Shown: positions 8,925 to 16,973, numbered from the stretch's first letter. The stretch is 64,000 bases of DNA from Niabella agricola (GCF_021538615.1 NZ_JAJHIZ010000003.1:124001-188000); one strand, 5' to 3'. Notes: generated from the sequence alone by a model not told the origin. Program-made: numbers and translations.

Positions 8925-11078
8925 ATGAAGCAACTGAAGTGGCGGGAAATTATTTTTAATGCATGCATTGCCCTGAATGGCCTCTTGCTTATACTGGTTA
9001 TTTTTGACCGTTACCTTAAAATACCGGCCGTTCTCCAGGTTGCCGGCAGGGCGCATCCATTGGTACTGCACTTTCCTATCGTGTTATTGCTGCTCGCCTT
9101 TCTATTTGAAATGCAGCTCCGTGCACCCCGGCACGCGGCGCTTCAGCAACTTGCTGACGGTCTGCTGCTGGCTGCTTCCTTTACTACGGTTGTGGCCGCC
9201 CTGATGGGAATCCTTTTGTCGAAGGAAACAGGATATGATCCTGCAGCCATCGGCGTGCATAAGTGGATGGGTGTTCTTTCTGCTTTTATCAGCTTCTTAT
9301 GGTATAGCTTCCGCAACCAGATACGGGCACACAGCAGCAGGGTCATTGCAGCAGGGCTTTTGTCAACCACTGTATTGCTGATTGCCGGACATCAAGGTGC
9401 TACCATCACGCACGGCGATAATTTTCTTTTATCCCCGGTTATTTCGGCCGATAAAGGCCCCGAAGTACCCCTGGAAGCCGCCGTTATTTATACCCACCTC
9501 GTGCAACCGATCCTCAAAAACAAATGTATGAGTTGCCACAACAGCAATAAGGCTAAGGGTGAACTGGTAATGGAAACCACCCGGCTACTCCTCAAAGGAG
9601 GAAAGAACGGAAAACTGTGGGACACCGCCGCCGCCGACCTTGGGTTAATGATGCAGCGTATCCATCTTCCGCCCGAAAGCAAAGAACACATGCCCCCCAG
9701 GGGTAAGCCCCAGCTTACAGAAGAAGAAGCCCGCATCCTCTATTTATGGATAAAGGGCGGCGCCCATCTCACAAAAAAGGTAACCGATCTTCCCGGAAAC
9801 GATACGCTCCGGATGATTGCCGCCAGGCTCTTTAAAAGTGGCGAACCCGAAGATTATGATTTTAAAGCAGCAGCTGAACAACTGGTAGCGGAGCTCAATA
9901 CAACCTACCGGGTCATTACCCCGCTGTCGCAGGGCTCTCCTGCTCTTGCTGTTAATTTTTACGGCAGTTCCCGGTTTCATTCAGCACAGCTCAAAGAACT
10001 TGAAAAAATAAAAGACAATATTGTATCCTTACAGCTGGCCAAAATGCCGGTAACAGATGCGGATCTTAAAACGATCGGAACATTCGCTCATTTACGCACA
10101 CTCAATCTGGCATTTACCGCTGTTAAGGGTGATGGGCTGCGGCACCTCAGCAGTTTGCAATATCTGAAGCAGCTCTCCCTCTCCGGTACCGGCGTACGGC
10201 CCGCGCAACTATCGGCACTGGCGCCGCTGAAAGACCTGCGATCCGTCCAGGTCTGGAACACCGCATTTACAGCGCAGGATTTAGCAGCACTAAAAAACCG
10301 GTTCCCCAAAACCGATTTTGATCTCGGGTATAAGGGCGACACCGTGATTGCAAAGCTGAGTACTCCTGTGTTAAAAACGGAACAGCGGATCTTCAAAAAT
10401 ACACTTACAATCGAAATTAAGAACCCGGTAAAGGGTGCTGAAACCCGCTACACGCTGGATGGCAGCGAGCCAGACAGCCTCCGCTCTCCCGTATATACCG
10501 CCCCTGTTACGCTTCATAAAGCAGCCACCCTTAAAGCGCGGTCCTATCTTGCCGGGTGGATCACCAGCGATCCTGCTAATGAAACGTTTTATAAAAGCAG
10601 CATACAACCCGATAGTATCCGGCTGATAACCCCACCTTCAAAAGAATACCTGGCCAGGGCACGGAACGGGAAGGCACTGATTGACGGACAGCTGGGAAAA
10701 GAAAACCCGGGTACCAGGGAATGGGTGGGCTATAGAGAAGCGCCTTTTGAAGCGCTCCTGTTTTTTAAAGCGCCGGTTACGATCAGCACTGTTACCTTCA
10801 GTTCATTGGTTGCCATCGACAGTTATGTGATGCCTGCACATGAACTGCAGGTTTGGGGCGGCCCTGCGGTTGAGTCGTTAAAATTACTAGGCCATTCGGA
10901 ACCCCGGCAACCGGCAGCCCCGGCTCCGGCTTATACTACGGGTTATGAGTGCCGCTTTACACCTCAGCCGGTTCATGTAATTAAATTAATTGCCAAGCCC
11001 GTCAACCGCCTCCCTTCCTGGCACCGTGGTAAGGGTGATAAAGGCTGGATATTTTTAGATGAGCTGTTGCTGAATTAG
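8925..11078 (+). CDS. Membrane-anchored cytochrome c protein (DUF2231-like, PSCyt1, LRR, FN3-associated)
   Basis: A 717-residue multidomain protein. The first 165 residues hold about four transmembrane helices with conserved histidines (AHPLVLHFP), resembling DUF2231-type membrane anchors. A CxxCH haem site (CMSCH, residues 201-205) opens a Planctomycete cytochrome C domain to about 290. Leucine-rich repeat-like units occupy about 350-450, a chitobiase-like FN3-associated domain about 480-560 (YTLDGSEPDS), and a discoidin-like C-terminus closes the protein. It is the last gene of the 3.8-11 kb set, likely the membrane electron carrier for it. Domain edges are approximate. Confidence 0.88.
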   Translation: MKQLKWREIIFNACIALNGLLLILVIFDRYLKIPAVLQVAGRAHPLVLHFPIVLLLLAFLFEMQLRAPRHAALQQLADGLLLAASFTTVVAALMGILLSKETGYDPAAIGVHKWMGVLSAFISFLWYSFRNQIRAHSSRVIAAGLLSTTVLLIAGHQGATITHGDNFLLSPVISADKGPEVPLEAAVIYTHLVQPILKNKCMSCHNSNKAKGELVMETTRLLLKGGKNGKLWDTAAADLGLMMQRIHLPPESKEHMPPRGKPQLTEEEARILYLWIKGGAHLTKKVTDLPGNDTLRMIAARLFKSGEPEDYDFKAAAEQLVAELNTTYRVITPLSQGSPALAVNFYGSSRFHSAQLKELEKIKDNIVSLQLAKMPVTDADLKTIGTFAHLRTLNLAFTAVKGDGLRHLSSLQYLKQLSLSGTGVRPAQLSALAPLKDLRSVQVWNTAFTAQDLAALKNRFPKTDFDLGYKGDTVIAKLSTPVLKTEQRIFKNTLTIEIKNPVKGAETRYTLDGSEPDSLRSPVYTAPVTLHKAATLKARSYLAGWITSDPANETFYKSSIQPDSIRLITPPSKEYLARARNGKALIDGQLGKENPGTREWVGYREAPFEALLFFKAPVTISTVTFSSLVAIDSYVMPAHELQVWGGPAVESLKLLGHSEPRQPAAPAPAYTTGYECRFTPQPVHVIKLIAKPVNRLPSWHRGKGDKGWIFLDELLLN

Positions 11079-11366
11079 CGGGCATTGGATAACAGAAAAC
11101 CAGGCAGACTTCACCAAGCACTGTTTTTTTCGACGCGTTTTCAGGCTGGCAAAAAATTTGGACGCACTCCTGAAAAAAGATGATGGTAATTATACTTTTT
11201 ACAGCGTTGCTGGGCAATAGCAATAATACTGCTATTGTCCTTCCTGCTCCTCAAACCCAGAAAGTAATGGTTTCCTCCGGCGATAGTACCTGTATCCGGG
11301 CGGGAGTATGGGTGCTACACAAACCGTTTACCGCTGCCTATAACACCGGCAGGTCTTCGCAGCAGG

Positions 11367-12023
11367 TTAGGGTATTTCTTCATTGGCCATATCCACGGGT
11401 TTTGATTGGGGCGACCCCATTTGGCGGAACCAAATGGATAACAATACAATACTGGCCACAGCAAGAAATTCGCTTTGCCAGTTTTGAAAAGATTCGAACC
11501 AGAAACGCTGCTCACGAATATATTCAAACGCGGTTGCCGTGGGGGCTCCTTTTTCCACTGCTTCCTGGTTATAATCTTTAAGGCTGCCGTAAAAATGCGC
11601 TAAAAAACTGGCAATAAATAAAACAGCGAAGGCCAGTGAAAGCGATCGCTTATACCACCACAACCAGCGGCCGCCTTTTTTCACCGGCCATGGTGCTTGT
11701 GGATGCGGACCCGGCTCCCGGTCTACATCTTCTGCCTTATCAAGACTTTTGGATTCAGCAGATCCTTTCTGGCGCAAAAAAACAGTAAGTATCACATATA
11801 ACATCATCTGCAGAAATTCACTTTCCCAGTTCTCAAAAGTAGCCTGGATGAAATGCCCGCTATGGAGGTATTCCCAAAATCCCGGTGCCGGCAAACCCAG
11901 TTCTGCCTGGTCTTCGCTAAACACCTTCCATCCGGTCAGCATCTGGCCAAACCAGAACAAACACATCAAAGCCAGCAAAACTATACTCAAACTGTTGCGA
12001 TAAAGAAACCCTTTTCTTTTCAT
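11367..12023 (-). CDS. DUF6766 family membrane protein, behind a TPP riboswitch
   Basis: A 218-residue membrane protein with about four hydrophobic segments in two pairs. The two halves resemble each other: FWEYLHSGHFIQATFENWES and its partner FEYIREQRFWFESFQNWQSE, each followed by a hydrophobic helix ending in a positive RQxGS segment. This is the DUF6766 arrangement; function unknown. The ATG at 12023 lies 14 bases after the T-run of an intrinsic terminator that follows a TPP riboswitch (12077-12158). The leader thus probably controls this gene. The terminator could also merely end an upstream transcript, so thiamine control is inferred. Confidence 0.85.
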   Translation of the reverse strand: MKRKGFLYRNSLSIVLLALMCLFWFGQMLTGWKVFSEDQAELGLPAPGFWEYLHSGHFIQATFENWESEFLQMMLYVILTVFLRQKGSAESKSLDKAEDVDREPGPHPQAPWPVKKGGRWLWWYKRSLSLAFAVLFIASFLAHFYGSLKDYNQEAVEKGAPTATAFEYIREQRFWFESFQNWQSEFLAVASIVLLSIWFRQMGSPQSKPVDMANEEIP

Positions 12024-12036
12024 ATCTGTTGGTTAT

Positions 12037-12065
12037 AAAAAAGCCCCCCGCCTGTAGCGGGGGAC
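12037..12065 (-). terminator. Intrinsic terminator of the TPP riboswitch leader
   Basis: On the minus strand a GC-rich hairpin (CCCCCGC, loop TACAG, GCGGGGG) is followed by C and six T residues. It lies 11 bases downstream of the last base of the TPP aptamer and 14 bases before the DUF6766 start codon, the classic layout for ligand-controlled termination. An antiterminator pairing was not worked out. Confidence 0.88.
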
Positions 12066-12076
12066 AAATTTTCTTT

Positions 12077-12158
12077 CTTCCTTCGCCGGTATGATCCGTT
12101 TCAGGTTCAACGGGTTTATTCTCAGCGCCTATCTTTCGATAAAAACACACCCCGGAAG
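12077..12158 (-). promoter_or_regulatory. TPP (thi-box) riboswitch aptamer
   Basis: Read on the minus strand, the segment has all main elements of the thiamine pyrophosphate aptamer. P1 closes CTTCC with GGAAG. GGGGT pairs with ACCC (P2), a short GAAA-capped hairpin (TATC/GATA) is P3, and CTGAGA is the invariant J3/2 core. The second arm holds GAACCTGA, then GGATCATACCGGCGAAGG, matching the thi-box consensus closely. A -7-like TATATTTTG lies about 20 bases upstream at 12178-12186. Genes usually under this switch are thiamine synthesis or uptake genes, and none is visible here. Confidence 0.95.
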
Positions 12159-12245
12159 AAAACTTACTTATAGAAATCAAAATATAGTGCCAAACCCGTT
12201 TTTTCCCGGCAGCCCGGCAACTGCTACCGGGCAATGCTTTCATAC

Positions 12246-12407
12246 CTAATTCATTAACGCCCCATACGCGGGTTTAGAAATTCGGCACCACCAGCTGCAG
12301 CGTGTAGCAACACATGCCACTTCCGGATTTTTTTTCCCATTTTGTGTAACGTAATCCGCAGTACCCAAGGTTGTACAGAAGCTGCTGGAAAATACACAAA
12401 GCTCCAT
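12246..12407 (-). CDS. Possible small cysteine-rich ORF (doubtful)
   Basis: An ATG at 12407 opens a 53-residue frame with five or six cysteines (ATRCSWWC near the C-terminus). There is no recognisable family, no peptide-maturation enzyme nearby, and no clear translation start. The reading frame lies between the riboswitch leader and the 142-residue gene upstream on the same strand. I list it because the cysteine pattern is unusual for random sequence; the likelihood that it is a gene is low. Confidence 0.2.
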   Translation of the reverse strand: MELCVFSSSFCTTLGTADYVTQNGKKNPEVACVATRCSWWCRISKPAYGALMN

Positions 12408-12412
12408 TATAT

Positions 12413-12841
12413 TCACCGCCGGCGACGAAGCAGCCGCCGGACCATCCACCATAACGTATAAACCGCCAGCACTGCCAGGAGCACCTGTTTCCCGCTCCGC
12501 GTTTGCTCCCTGGGTTGCTGTTTATGTATACGCCGGATCCCTTTTACAAAACCACTGATTCCCTTATCGGAATACATACCATATGCATCCAGCAATGTAC
12601 CCCTTACCCCATCTCTTGTCCTGATGAGATAAAGGATCGAACTGTCAGCAGGATCGCTTTCCCCTTCAAACCGGTAAAAATTGCGGATGCTGACGGCCTC
12701 CGGAGGATAGATCTGTTTTGAGCCTTTATAAGAGAGCCCGTTTTCCTGCACAAAAAAATCCACTACATATCCCGACTGCGCGGCCTTACGGAGACACTCA
12801 GAAATGGTATTCATTTTCTCCGATGATGTTTCTTTTTCCAT
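12413..12841 (-). CDS. Uncharacterised protein with C-terminal membrane anchor (paralogue of 48704-49159)
   Basis: A 142-residue protein; the ATG at 12841 (MEKETSSEKMNTI) is chosen because the paralogue aligns from there (MNRESSSQEMNTI). The soluble part has conserved blocks NTISECLRKA, DFFVQENGLSYKG, NFYRFEGESDPADSSILYL and RGTLLDAYG. One C-terminal hydrophobic segment is followed by arginines, giving a tail anchor with the bulk in the cytoplasm. I do not recognise the family. Both copies sit in stress-type surroundings, which suggests a related role but shows nothing about function. Confidence 0.75.
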   Translation of the reverse strand: MEKETSSEKMNTISECLRKAAQSGYVVDFFVQENGLSYKGSKQIYPPEAVSIRNFYRFEGESDPADSSILYLIRTRDGVRGTLLDAYGMYSDKGISGFVKGIRRIHKQQPREQTRSGKQVLLAVLAVYTLWWMVRRLLRRRR

Positions 12842-12975
12842 AATAGTTTTTTTACTATCCTTTTTTTGCAAAAATGCTGCCTGCATCGTTCTTTCCCTGC
12901 AACCGGTTCAATAACACCTGTAACAAAAACTAATGGTCACCGGACAATATAAATCATCAGCGTTTCCGTCCTGCA

Positions 12976-13704
12976 TCATTCGAGCATGCCGGATAAGGTT
13001 CTTGCATTGGCTACTGCATATCCCTCCTGGTCATTGTCAAAATACACATATACATCCTTTCCATCAGCCTGCCATTCTTTACACCGCTTCATCCAGGTTT
13101 TTAATACAGGAGTACGATACCGGCCCTGGTATTTCCCGGCAGGACCATGCAGCCGGACATAAACAAAATCGGCGGTCACCATCAATGGTGACAGGTGCTT
13201 ATCAAGATGATAAATGCAGAAGGCACAATGATATTTTTTCAGCAACGCGTAAATCTGTTCATCATACCAGGTAGCGTTCCGGAATTCAAAAGTGTACCGG
13301 TATTTCCGCGGAAGCTTTTGCAGCAACAGCTCCAGCCGTTCGGGATTTACTTTCCACAGCGGAGGCAATTGAAACAATACCGGCCCCAGTTTTTCCTTTA
13401 GCTGCCGCACATGTTTAAAAAAAGGCTGCAGGTCGCCTTTGGTAACATGCAGCTTTTTCATATGGGTAAAAAAACGGCTGGCTTTTACCGAAAAAACAAA
13501 ATCCCCGGCAACCGCCGACCTCCACGCTTTAAAGGTTTCTGGAGAAGGAAGGTGGTAAAAACTATTGTTGATCTCAACTGTTTTGAAATGGCTTTGGTAA
13601 TACGCCAACTGGTCTGGTTCACGCACTGTATCCGGATAAAATACCTGCTTCCAGTGTTTGTAATGCCAGCCCGAGGTGCCGATATAGATCTTTCCTTTTT
13701 TCAT
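12976..13704 (-). CDS. DUF72 (YecE-like) protein
   Basis: A 242-residue TIM-barrel-like protein of the DUF72 family. It begins IYIGTSGWHYKHW, then YQSHFKTVEINNSFYHLP and FSVKASRFFTHMKKL, and ends with VYVYFDNDQEGYAVANA, all hallmark stretches. Length is normal for the family. Biochemical function is not established; homologues occur in many bacteria. It stands 49 bases upstream of the DUF4142 gene's stop, with the same orientation. Confidence 0.93.
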   Translation of the reverse strand: MKKGKIYIGTSGWHYKHWKQVFYPDTVREPDQLAYYQSHFKTVEINNSFYHLPSPETFKAWRSAVAGDFVFSVKASRFFTHMKKLHVTKGDLQPFFKHVRQLKEKLGPVLFQLPPLWKVNPERLELLLQKLPRKYRYTFEFRNATWYDEQIYALLKKYHCAFCIYHLDKHLSPLMVTADFVYVRLHGPAGKYQGRYRTPVLKTWMKRCKEWQADGKDVYVYFDNDQEGYAVANARTLSGMLE

Positions 13705-13753
13705 GGTGTCTCCTTATAAACTATGAGCCTGGAAGAGCAGGATTCCGGCACCG

Positions 13754-14350
13754 TTAATAGGTCCGGCGCTGCTGCATCACCATACTATCTATCCGTTTTA
13801 CATAATCCAGGTGTGCTTCCAGAGCCGGCAGCCGGAGAATGGCCCAGTGAAGAAGATCAGAATCTTTACCGGCGCTGATATACCGTTTAAATTGCTCAAT
13901 ATCGGTTTCCTGCATTTTTTTTACCTGTTGCAGGTACCGGTCGTCAAACGCCGCACCCTTTAATGACCGCAGCCCGCGCAGCACCGCTCCGTCTGGAGGT
14001 GCTGCCGGGATACTGATATTTTTCTTTGCCGCAATCTGCTTGAGTTCGGCGTTTGCGGCTCCATATGCATGTGCCATACTGTCGCCCAGCTGCCGCACCA
14101 GCTTTTCAAATGCTTTATCAGCCGCTACCATGCCCAATTCAGCCCCGGTCATGCCCGATCCGGCAGCGACCACCGCAAAACGGGCGTCCCGTTCCAGGGT
14201 GGCCGCCACCGTACTGCTGCTCCGCTGTTTAAACCGTGCAGCATTGCTATCGCTGATAGTTCCCTTCTGATCAGCAGGGCGCGGATTGCAGGACAAAATG
14301 CCCGTGGAAAGGCCATATAAAAGCATCATAAAAAATAGATATAGTCGCAT
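13754..14350 (-). CDS. DUF4142 lipoprotein, divergent copy lacking conserved His
   Basis: The ATG at 14350 gives 198 residues with a lipoprotein signal (hydrophobic segment ending GILSC, Cys at about residue 21). The rest is the DUF4142 four-helix domain, clearly paralogous to 44982-45575 (shared LKGAAFD, AAKKNIS, LPALEAHL). DUF4142 is ferritin-like, outer-membrane or periplasmic. In this copy the two usual histidine positions seem lost: where the 44982 copy has EKDHSAAN and ADHQED, this one has AHAYGAAN and KMQETD. That suggests loss of metal binding or another role. A hairpin lies in its leader at 14393-14416. Confidence 0.85.
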   Translation of the reverse strand: MRLYLFFMMLLYGLSTGILSCNPRPADQKGTISDSNAARFKQRSSSTVAATLERDARFAVVAAGSGMTGAELGMVAADKAFEKLVRQLGDSMAHAYGAANAELKQIAAKKNISIPAAPPDGAVLRGLRSLKGAAFDDRYLQQVKKMQETDIEQFKRYISAGKDSDLLHWAILRLPALEAHLDYVKRIDSMVMQQRRTY

Positions 14351-14392
14351 GGGAAAGAGGATTAGAAGTGAATGGATAATTTCATTAAAAAC

Positions 14393-14416
14393 GGGGAGTA
14401 CATTAGCACTCCCCCC
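14393..14416 (-). terminator. Terminator-like hairpin in the leader of the DUF4142 gene
   Basis: On the minus strand GGGGAGT, loop GCTAATGTA-like, ACTCCCC, followed by G and five T. It is 43 bases before the DUF4142 start at 14350. No confident minus-strand gene lies upstream, so it either ends an unrecognised short transcript (see 14492-14581) or acts as a leader attenuator. Confidence 0.6.
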
Positions 14417-14491
14417 GATTCCGGATGCTTGAAACCTCGAATTACCGGAAACTGCTTCTTCACCATCCAAAGCGCAAGCAGCGGGCCAAAA

Positions 14492-14581
14492 TCAGTTCGG
14501 CCCGCTCTGTTCTTTGTTATGACCGGCAAGCGCCTCCATTCTTTCCGGCGCCAGCTTTCTCTTTGGTAAATTTTTCCACAT
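14492..14581 (-). CDS. Possible 29-residue micro-ORF
   Basis: An ATG at 14581 opens 29 codons rich in Lys, Arg, Glu and Asn, with its stop inside an 8-bp hairpin (AGCGGGCC pairs with GGCCCGCT, 14480-14507). Below the size where reading frame alone is evidence. It matters because a terminator follows at 14393-14416, showing that something may be transcribed here. The 170 bases further right to the topoisomerase start show nothing else. Confidence 0.2.
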   Translation of the reverse strand: MWKNLPKRKLAPERMEALAGHNKEQSGPN

Positions 14582-14753
14582 CACATGTAGTCTTCCGTTC
14601 CCACAGCCCTCTTCCCGATCTCCTGTTACACCGCCGGGATATTTTTTATTTGTCCGGCCCGGTTTTGGATTTATAAAGCAAAAAACGATTTAACCGTACC
14701 GTAAAAATAAACATGTTCATTTGCGTTTAGCAACCATTCATACCACCCTGCCC

Positions 14754-15806
14754 ATGACTCATCACTTGTCCGGGATCCTTGCGGGGGATCCGGTAAAAAC
14801 TGCCGCTGCTGCTTCGTTGATCTATATTACAGCAAACGGATCCGGCATCCGCCGGATCAAAAAAGGAAAGGGATTCATTTATTTAAAGGATACACTACCG
14901 GTAAAAGACGCGGATACCCTTTCCCGGATCCGGAGCCTCGTAATTCCGCCTGCATGGCGGGATGTATGGATCTGCGAAAATCCGAACGGACATCTCCAGT
15001 GCACCGGAATAGATTTAAAAGGCCGCCGGCAATACCGGTATCACCCAATATGGAGCGCATTGCGGAATGAAACAAAATTTCACCGCCTTGTGTTATTTGG
15101 AAAAGCACTGCCGCAAATAAGGAAAACGATCCGCAAACACCTCCGGGAAAAAGGCTGGTCCAAGCAAAAAGTACTGGCCGCCGCGGTTAGCATCATGGAC
15201 AAAACAGGACTCCGGGTTGGTAATCATTTTTACGAAAAACTGTATGGTTCGTTTGGACTTTCTACCCTTCAGAACCGGCACCTGAAGATCCGGGGGAACC
15301 AGCTCCTGTTCAGTTTCAGGGGCAAAAAAGGAATTGAGCAAAGGGTAACACTCCGAAGCGCACGACTGGCCCGCATCATCGCCAAATGCAGGGAAATCCC
15401 CGGCAAGGAATTATTCCAGTACGTCGATGAGGCCGGTCAGCACCAGGCCATTCACAGTGAAGATATCAATACCTATATCCGGGAAGTATCCGGCGACCTC
15501 TTTTCCAGCAAGGATTTCCGTACCTGGGTAGCAACCGTTACCTGTGTTGAGGCATTACTGCAGGCCGGCCCGGCTGAAACAGAAAAGCAAAAAAATGAAT
15601 GCATCCTGCAGGCCCTGGATAAAGTAGCCGCAACCCTGGGTAACACAAGAGCCGTTTGTAAAAAGCACTATGTTCATCCGCTGGTACTTACGGCTTATGA
15701 AACAGGAAGATTATTCCGGTATGCATTGCGAACTGCTACAGCGACACCGGGCAATTCCCGTGCAGAATCCCTGTTGCTTAAACTGCTCAAAAAGGAAGCT
15801 GCCTAA
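14754..15806 (+). CDS. DNA topoisomerase IB (eukaryote/poxvirus type)
   Basis: A type IB topoisomerase of about 350 residues from the ATG at 14754 (a TTG at 14721 would add 11). The N-terminal part has IRRIKKGKGFIYL and the VIPPAWRDVWIC segment. The catalytic domain shows MDKTGLRVGN, the KHLREKGW region, SKDFRTWVAT with the catalytic arginine, and a C-terminal KKHYVHP holding the active-site tyrosine. It nicks and religates one strand to relax supercoils. Bacterial IB enzymes are an accessory class, often near repair genes. The stop overlaps the small minus-strand gene at 15803 by four bases. Confidence 0.93.
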   Translation: MTHHLSGILAGDPVKTAAAASLIYITANGSGIRRIKKGKGFIYLKDTLPVKDADTLSRIRSLVIPPAWRDVWICENPNGHLQCTGIDLKGRRQYRYHPIWSALRNETKFHRLVLFGKALPQIRKTIRKHLREKGWSKQKVLAAAVSIMDKTGLRVGNHFYEKLYGSFGLSTLQNRHLKIRGNQLLFSFRGKKGIEQRVTLRSARLARIIAKCREIPGKELFQYVDEAGQHQAIHSEDINTYIREVSGDLFSSKDFRTWVATVTCVEALLQAGPAETEKQKNECILQALDKVAATLGNTRAVCKKHYVHPLVLTAYETGRLFRYALRTATATPGNSRAESLLLKLLKKEAA

Positions 15807-16072
15807 GCGCTCCGGGAAACTCCTGCCGGATCTGCGAGCACTGGCAATGAACTCTGCCCGGTTGTTTCCGGATGCGGCAACCGGTCGGTAACCACACAAT
15901 ATTCCACACCATTGATCACTTCAATATGCCAGATCCATTCCCGGATATCAAATAATGCTGGTTCGGAGGCGCTCAATTGGTTAATGGCATCGCCGGTAAA
16001 ACTTACCGGGAATTTATGACGAAAATCCGGGCTGAAGATTCCATCTTCTTTAGGTTTTGCAGGTGGTCTCAT
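15803..16072 (-). CDS. Hypothetical protein, 89 residues
   Basis: Not recognised. A small mostly polar protein beginning MRPPAKPKEDGIF, with two tryptophans in a REWIWHIEV segment and no signal or membrane segment. It is tail-to-tail with topoisomerase IB, overlapping by four bases. Supporting points are the sensible start and conserved-looking aromatic core; no family evidence is available. Confidence 0.45.
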   Translation of the reverse strand: MRPPAKPKEDGIFSPDFRHKFPVSFTGDAINQLSASEPALFDIREWIWHIEVINGVEYCVVTDRLPHPETTGQSSLPVLADPAGVSRSA

Positions 16073-16434
16073 GTTTTATCAATTATTTAGATGTTTTATC
16101 GGGCGGTGCCTGTTTTTCATATAACAGCAACTACTTCTGGCTTTAAATACCAGGGAGCGTAACCTATCAGAAAGGAACAAAAGGTTTGCCAAATCCGCTA
16201 AAAGTCAACAGGCAAGAGGCGATGCCGATGATTTTCCGGGAAGCAGTATTGAGCAGCAACCGATAAGCATTTTATTTTTCAGAATAATTTTTTTATCTCC
16301 GGATTCGCGATTCGAACACCAGCCTGTTTTTTTATTGAGCAATGCCGCTATATTCCTCAATCTGAGATCACCTGTAGGGAACGATTTCCACACTGGTCCG
16401 TGCTCATTTGCGGGAATAGCATCAGATCGCCCGG

Positions 16435-16911
16435 TCAAACCGGCGCTGTATAATTGCCTGCGAATTGTGCAAATGTTTCCAGGATATATTTCCATCCCTT
16501 ATCCGAATCCATATTCCGCGCATAATCAGCGGCTCCTTCTCCATGGTTTTCAAAGCCCGTGTGCCAAAGCGTTACCCGGGTAGCGCCCTGTTCTATCACC
16601 TCAAACTGTACCTGTACCAGGCTGGCCTTGTCGGGATCAGGTTCGGGTGTCCTTAATGGACTGATCTGCCAGAGGAAAACGAGCTTTTCTCCGGTTACCA
16701 CCTGCAGCACCCGTCCCCAATCGCAGCGAAAGCCGAGCGGCCCGGTTTCCGTACACCAGCCGTCAACCCTGGCATCAATCCGGATCTCAACCAATGCATC
16801 CCCGGACCAGGTATATGCCCGGGGCCACCAGTTATGAAGCCGGTTTACAAAAAGGTCAAAAACAAGAGGGCTTCGTTTGAATACTTCGATGCTTTTTTGT
16901 ACGCCTTTCAT
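16435..16911 (-). CDS. SRPBCC / AHSA1-like protein
   Basis: A 158-residue protein with the START/Bet v1-like fold expected from the pattern: N-terminal helix region followed by FDLFVNRLHNWWP, strand-rich middle (GRVLQVVTGEKLVFLW, VQVQFEVIEQGATRVTLWH), and a C-terminal long helix (GWKYILETFAQF). This matches AHSA1/polyketide-cyclase-like SRPBCC proteins, probably binding a small hydrophobic ligand. The reading frame 16205-16495 overlaps its 3' end and is not credible. A strong hairpin lies upstream at 16944-16973. Confidence 0.85.
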   Translation of the reverse strand: MKGVQKSIEVFKRSPLVFDLFVNRLHNWWPRAYTWSGDALVEIRIDARVDGWCTETGPLGFRCDWGRVLQVVTGEKLVFLWQISPLRTPEPDPDKASLVQVQFEVIEQGATRVTLWHTGFENHGEGAADYARNMDSDKGWKYILETFAQFAGNYTAPV

Positions 16912-16943
16912 CTTTGTGTACCTGTCATCTTTTTTGCGACGCG

Positions 16944-16973
16944 CTCAGCGGTGCGGCAATACGCACCGCTGAG
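16944..16973. repeat. 12-bp perfect inverted repeat (hairpin)
   Basis: CTCAGCGGTGCG at 16944-16955 pairs perfectly with CGCACCGCTGAG at 16962-16973, loop of six bases. It lies 33 bases before the SRPBCC start and faces the DUF2383 gene on the other side. Neither side has a T-run, so it is not a normal terminator; an operator, transcript stabiliser or leader structure is possible. Confidence 0.7.

Noticed and set aside
11180..11581. 133-codon plus frame
   Set aside because: Overlaps the DUF6766 gene antisense and shows no family features.
12178..12195. Sigma-54-like TGGCAC upstream of the TPP riboswitch
   Set aside because: The -12 GC pair is missing; a Bacteroidota -7 element fits better.
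12246..12407. Cysteine-rich peptide precursor (RiPP)
   Set aside because: No maturation enzyme or exporter nearby; kept only as a doubtful ORF.
16205..16495. 96-codon minus frame and a T-loop-like GTTCGAATC near 16308
   Set aside because: Frame overlaps the SRPBCC 3' end and has no domain; flanks of the T-loop-like motif do not pair, so no tRNA.
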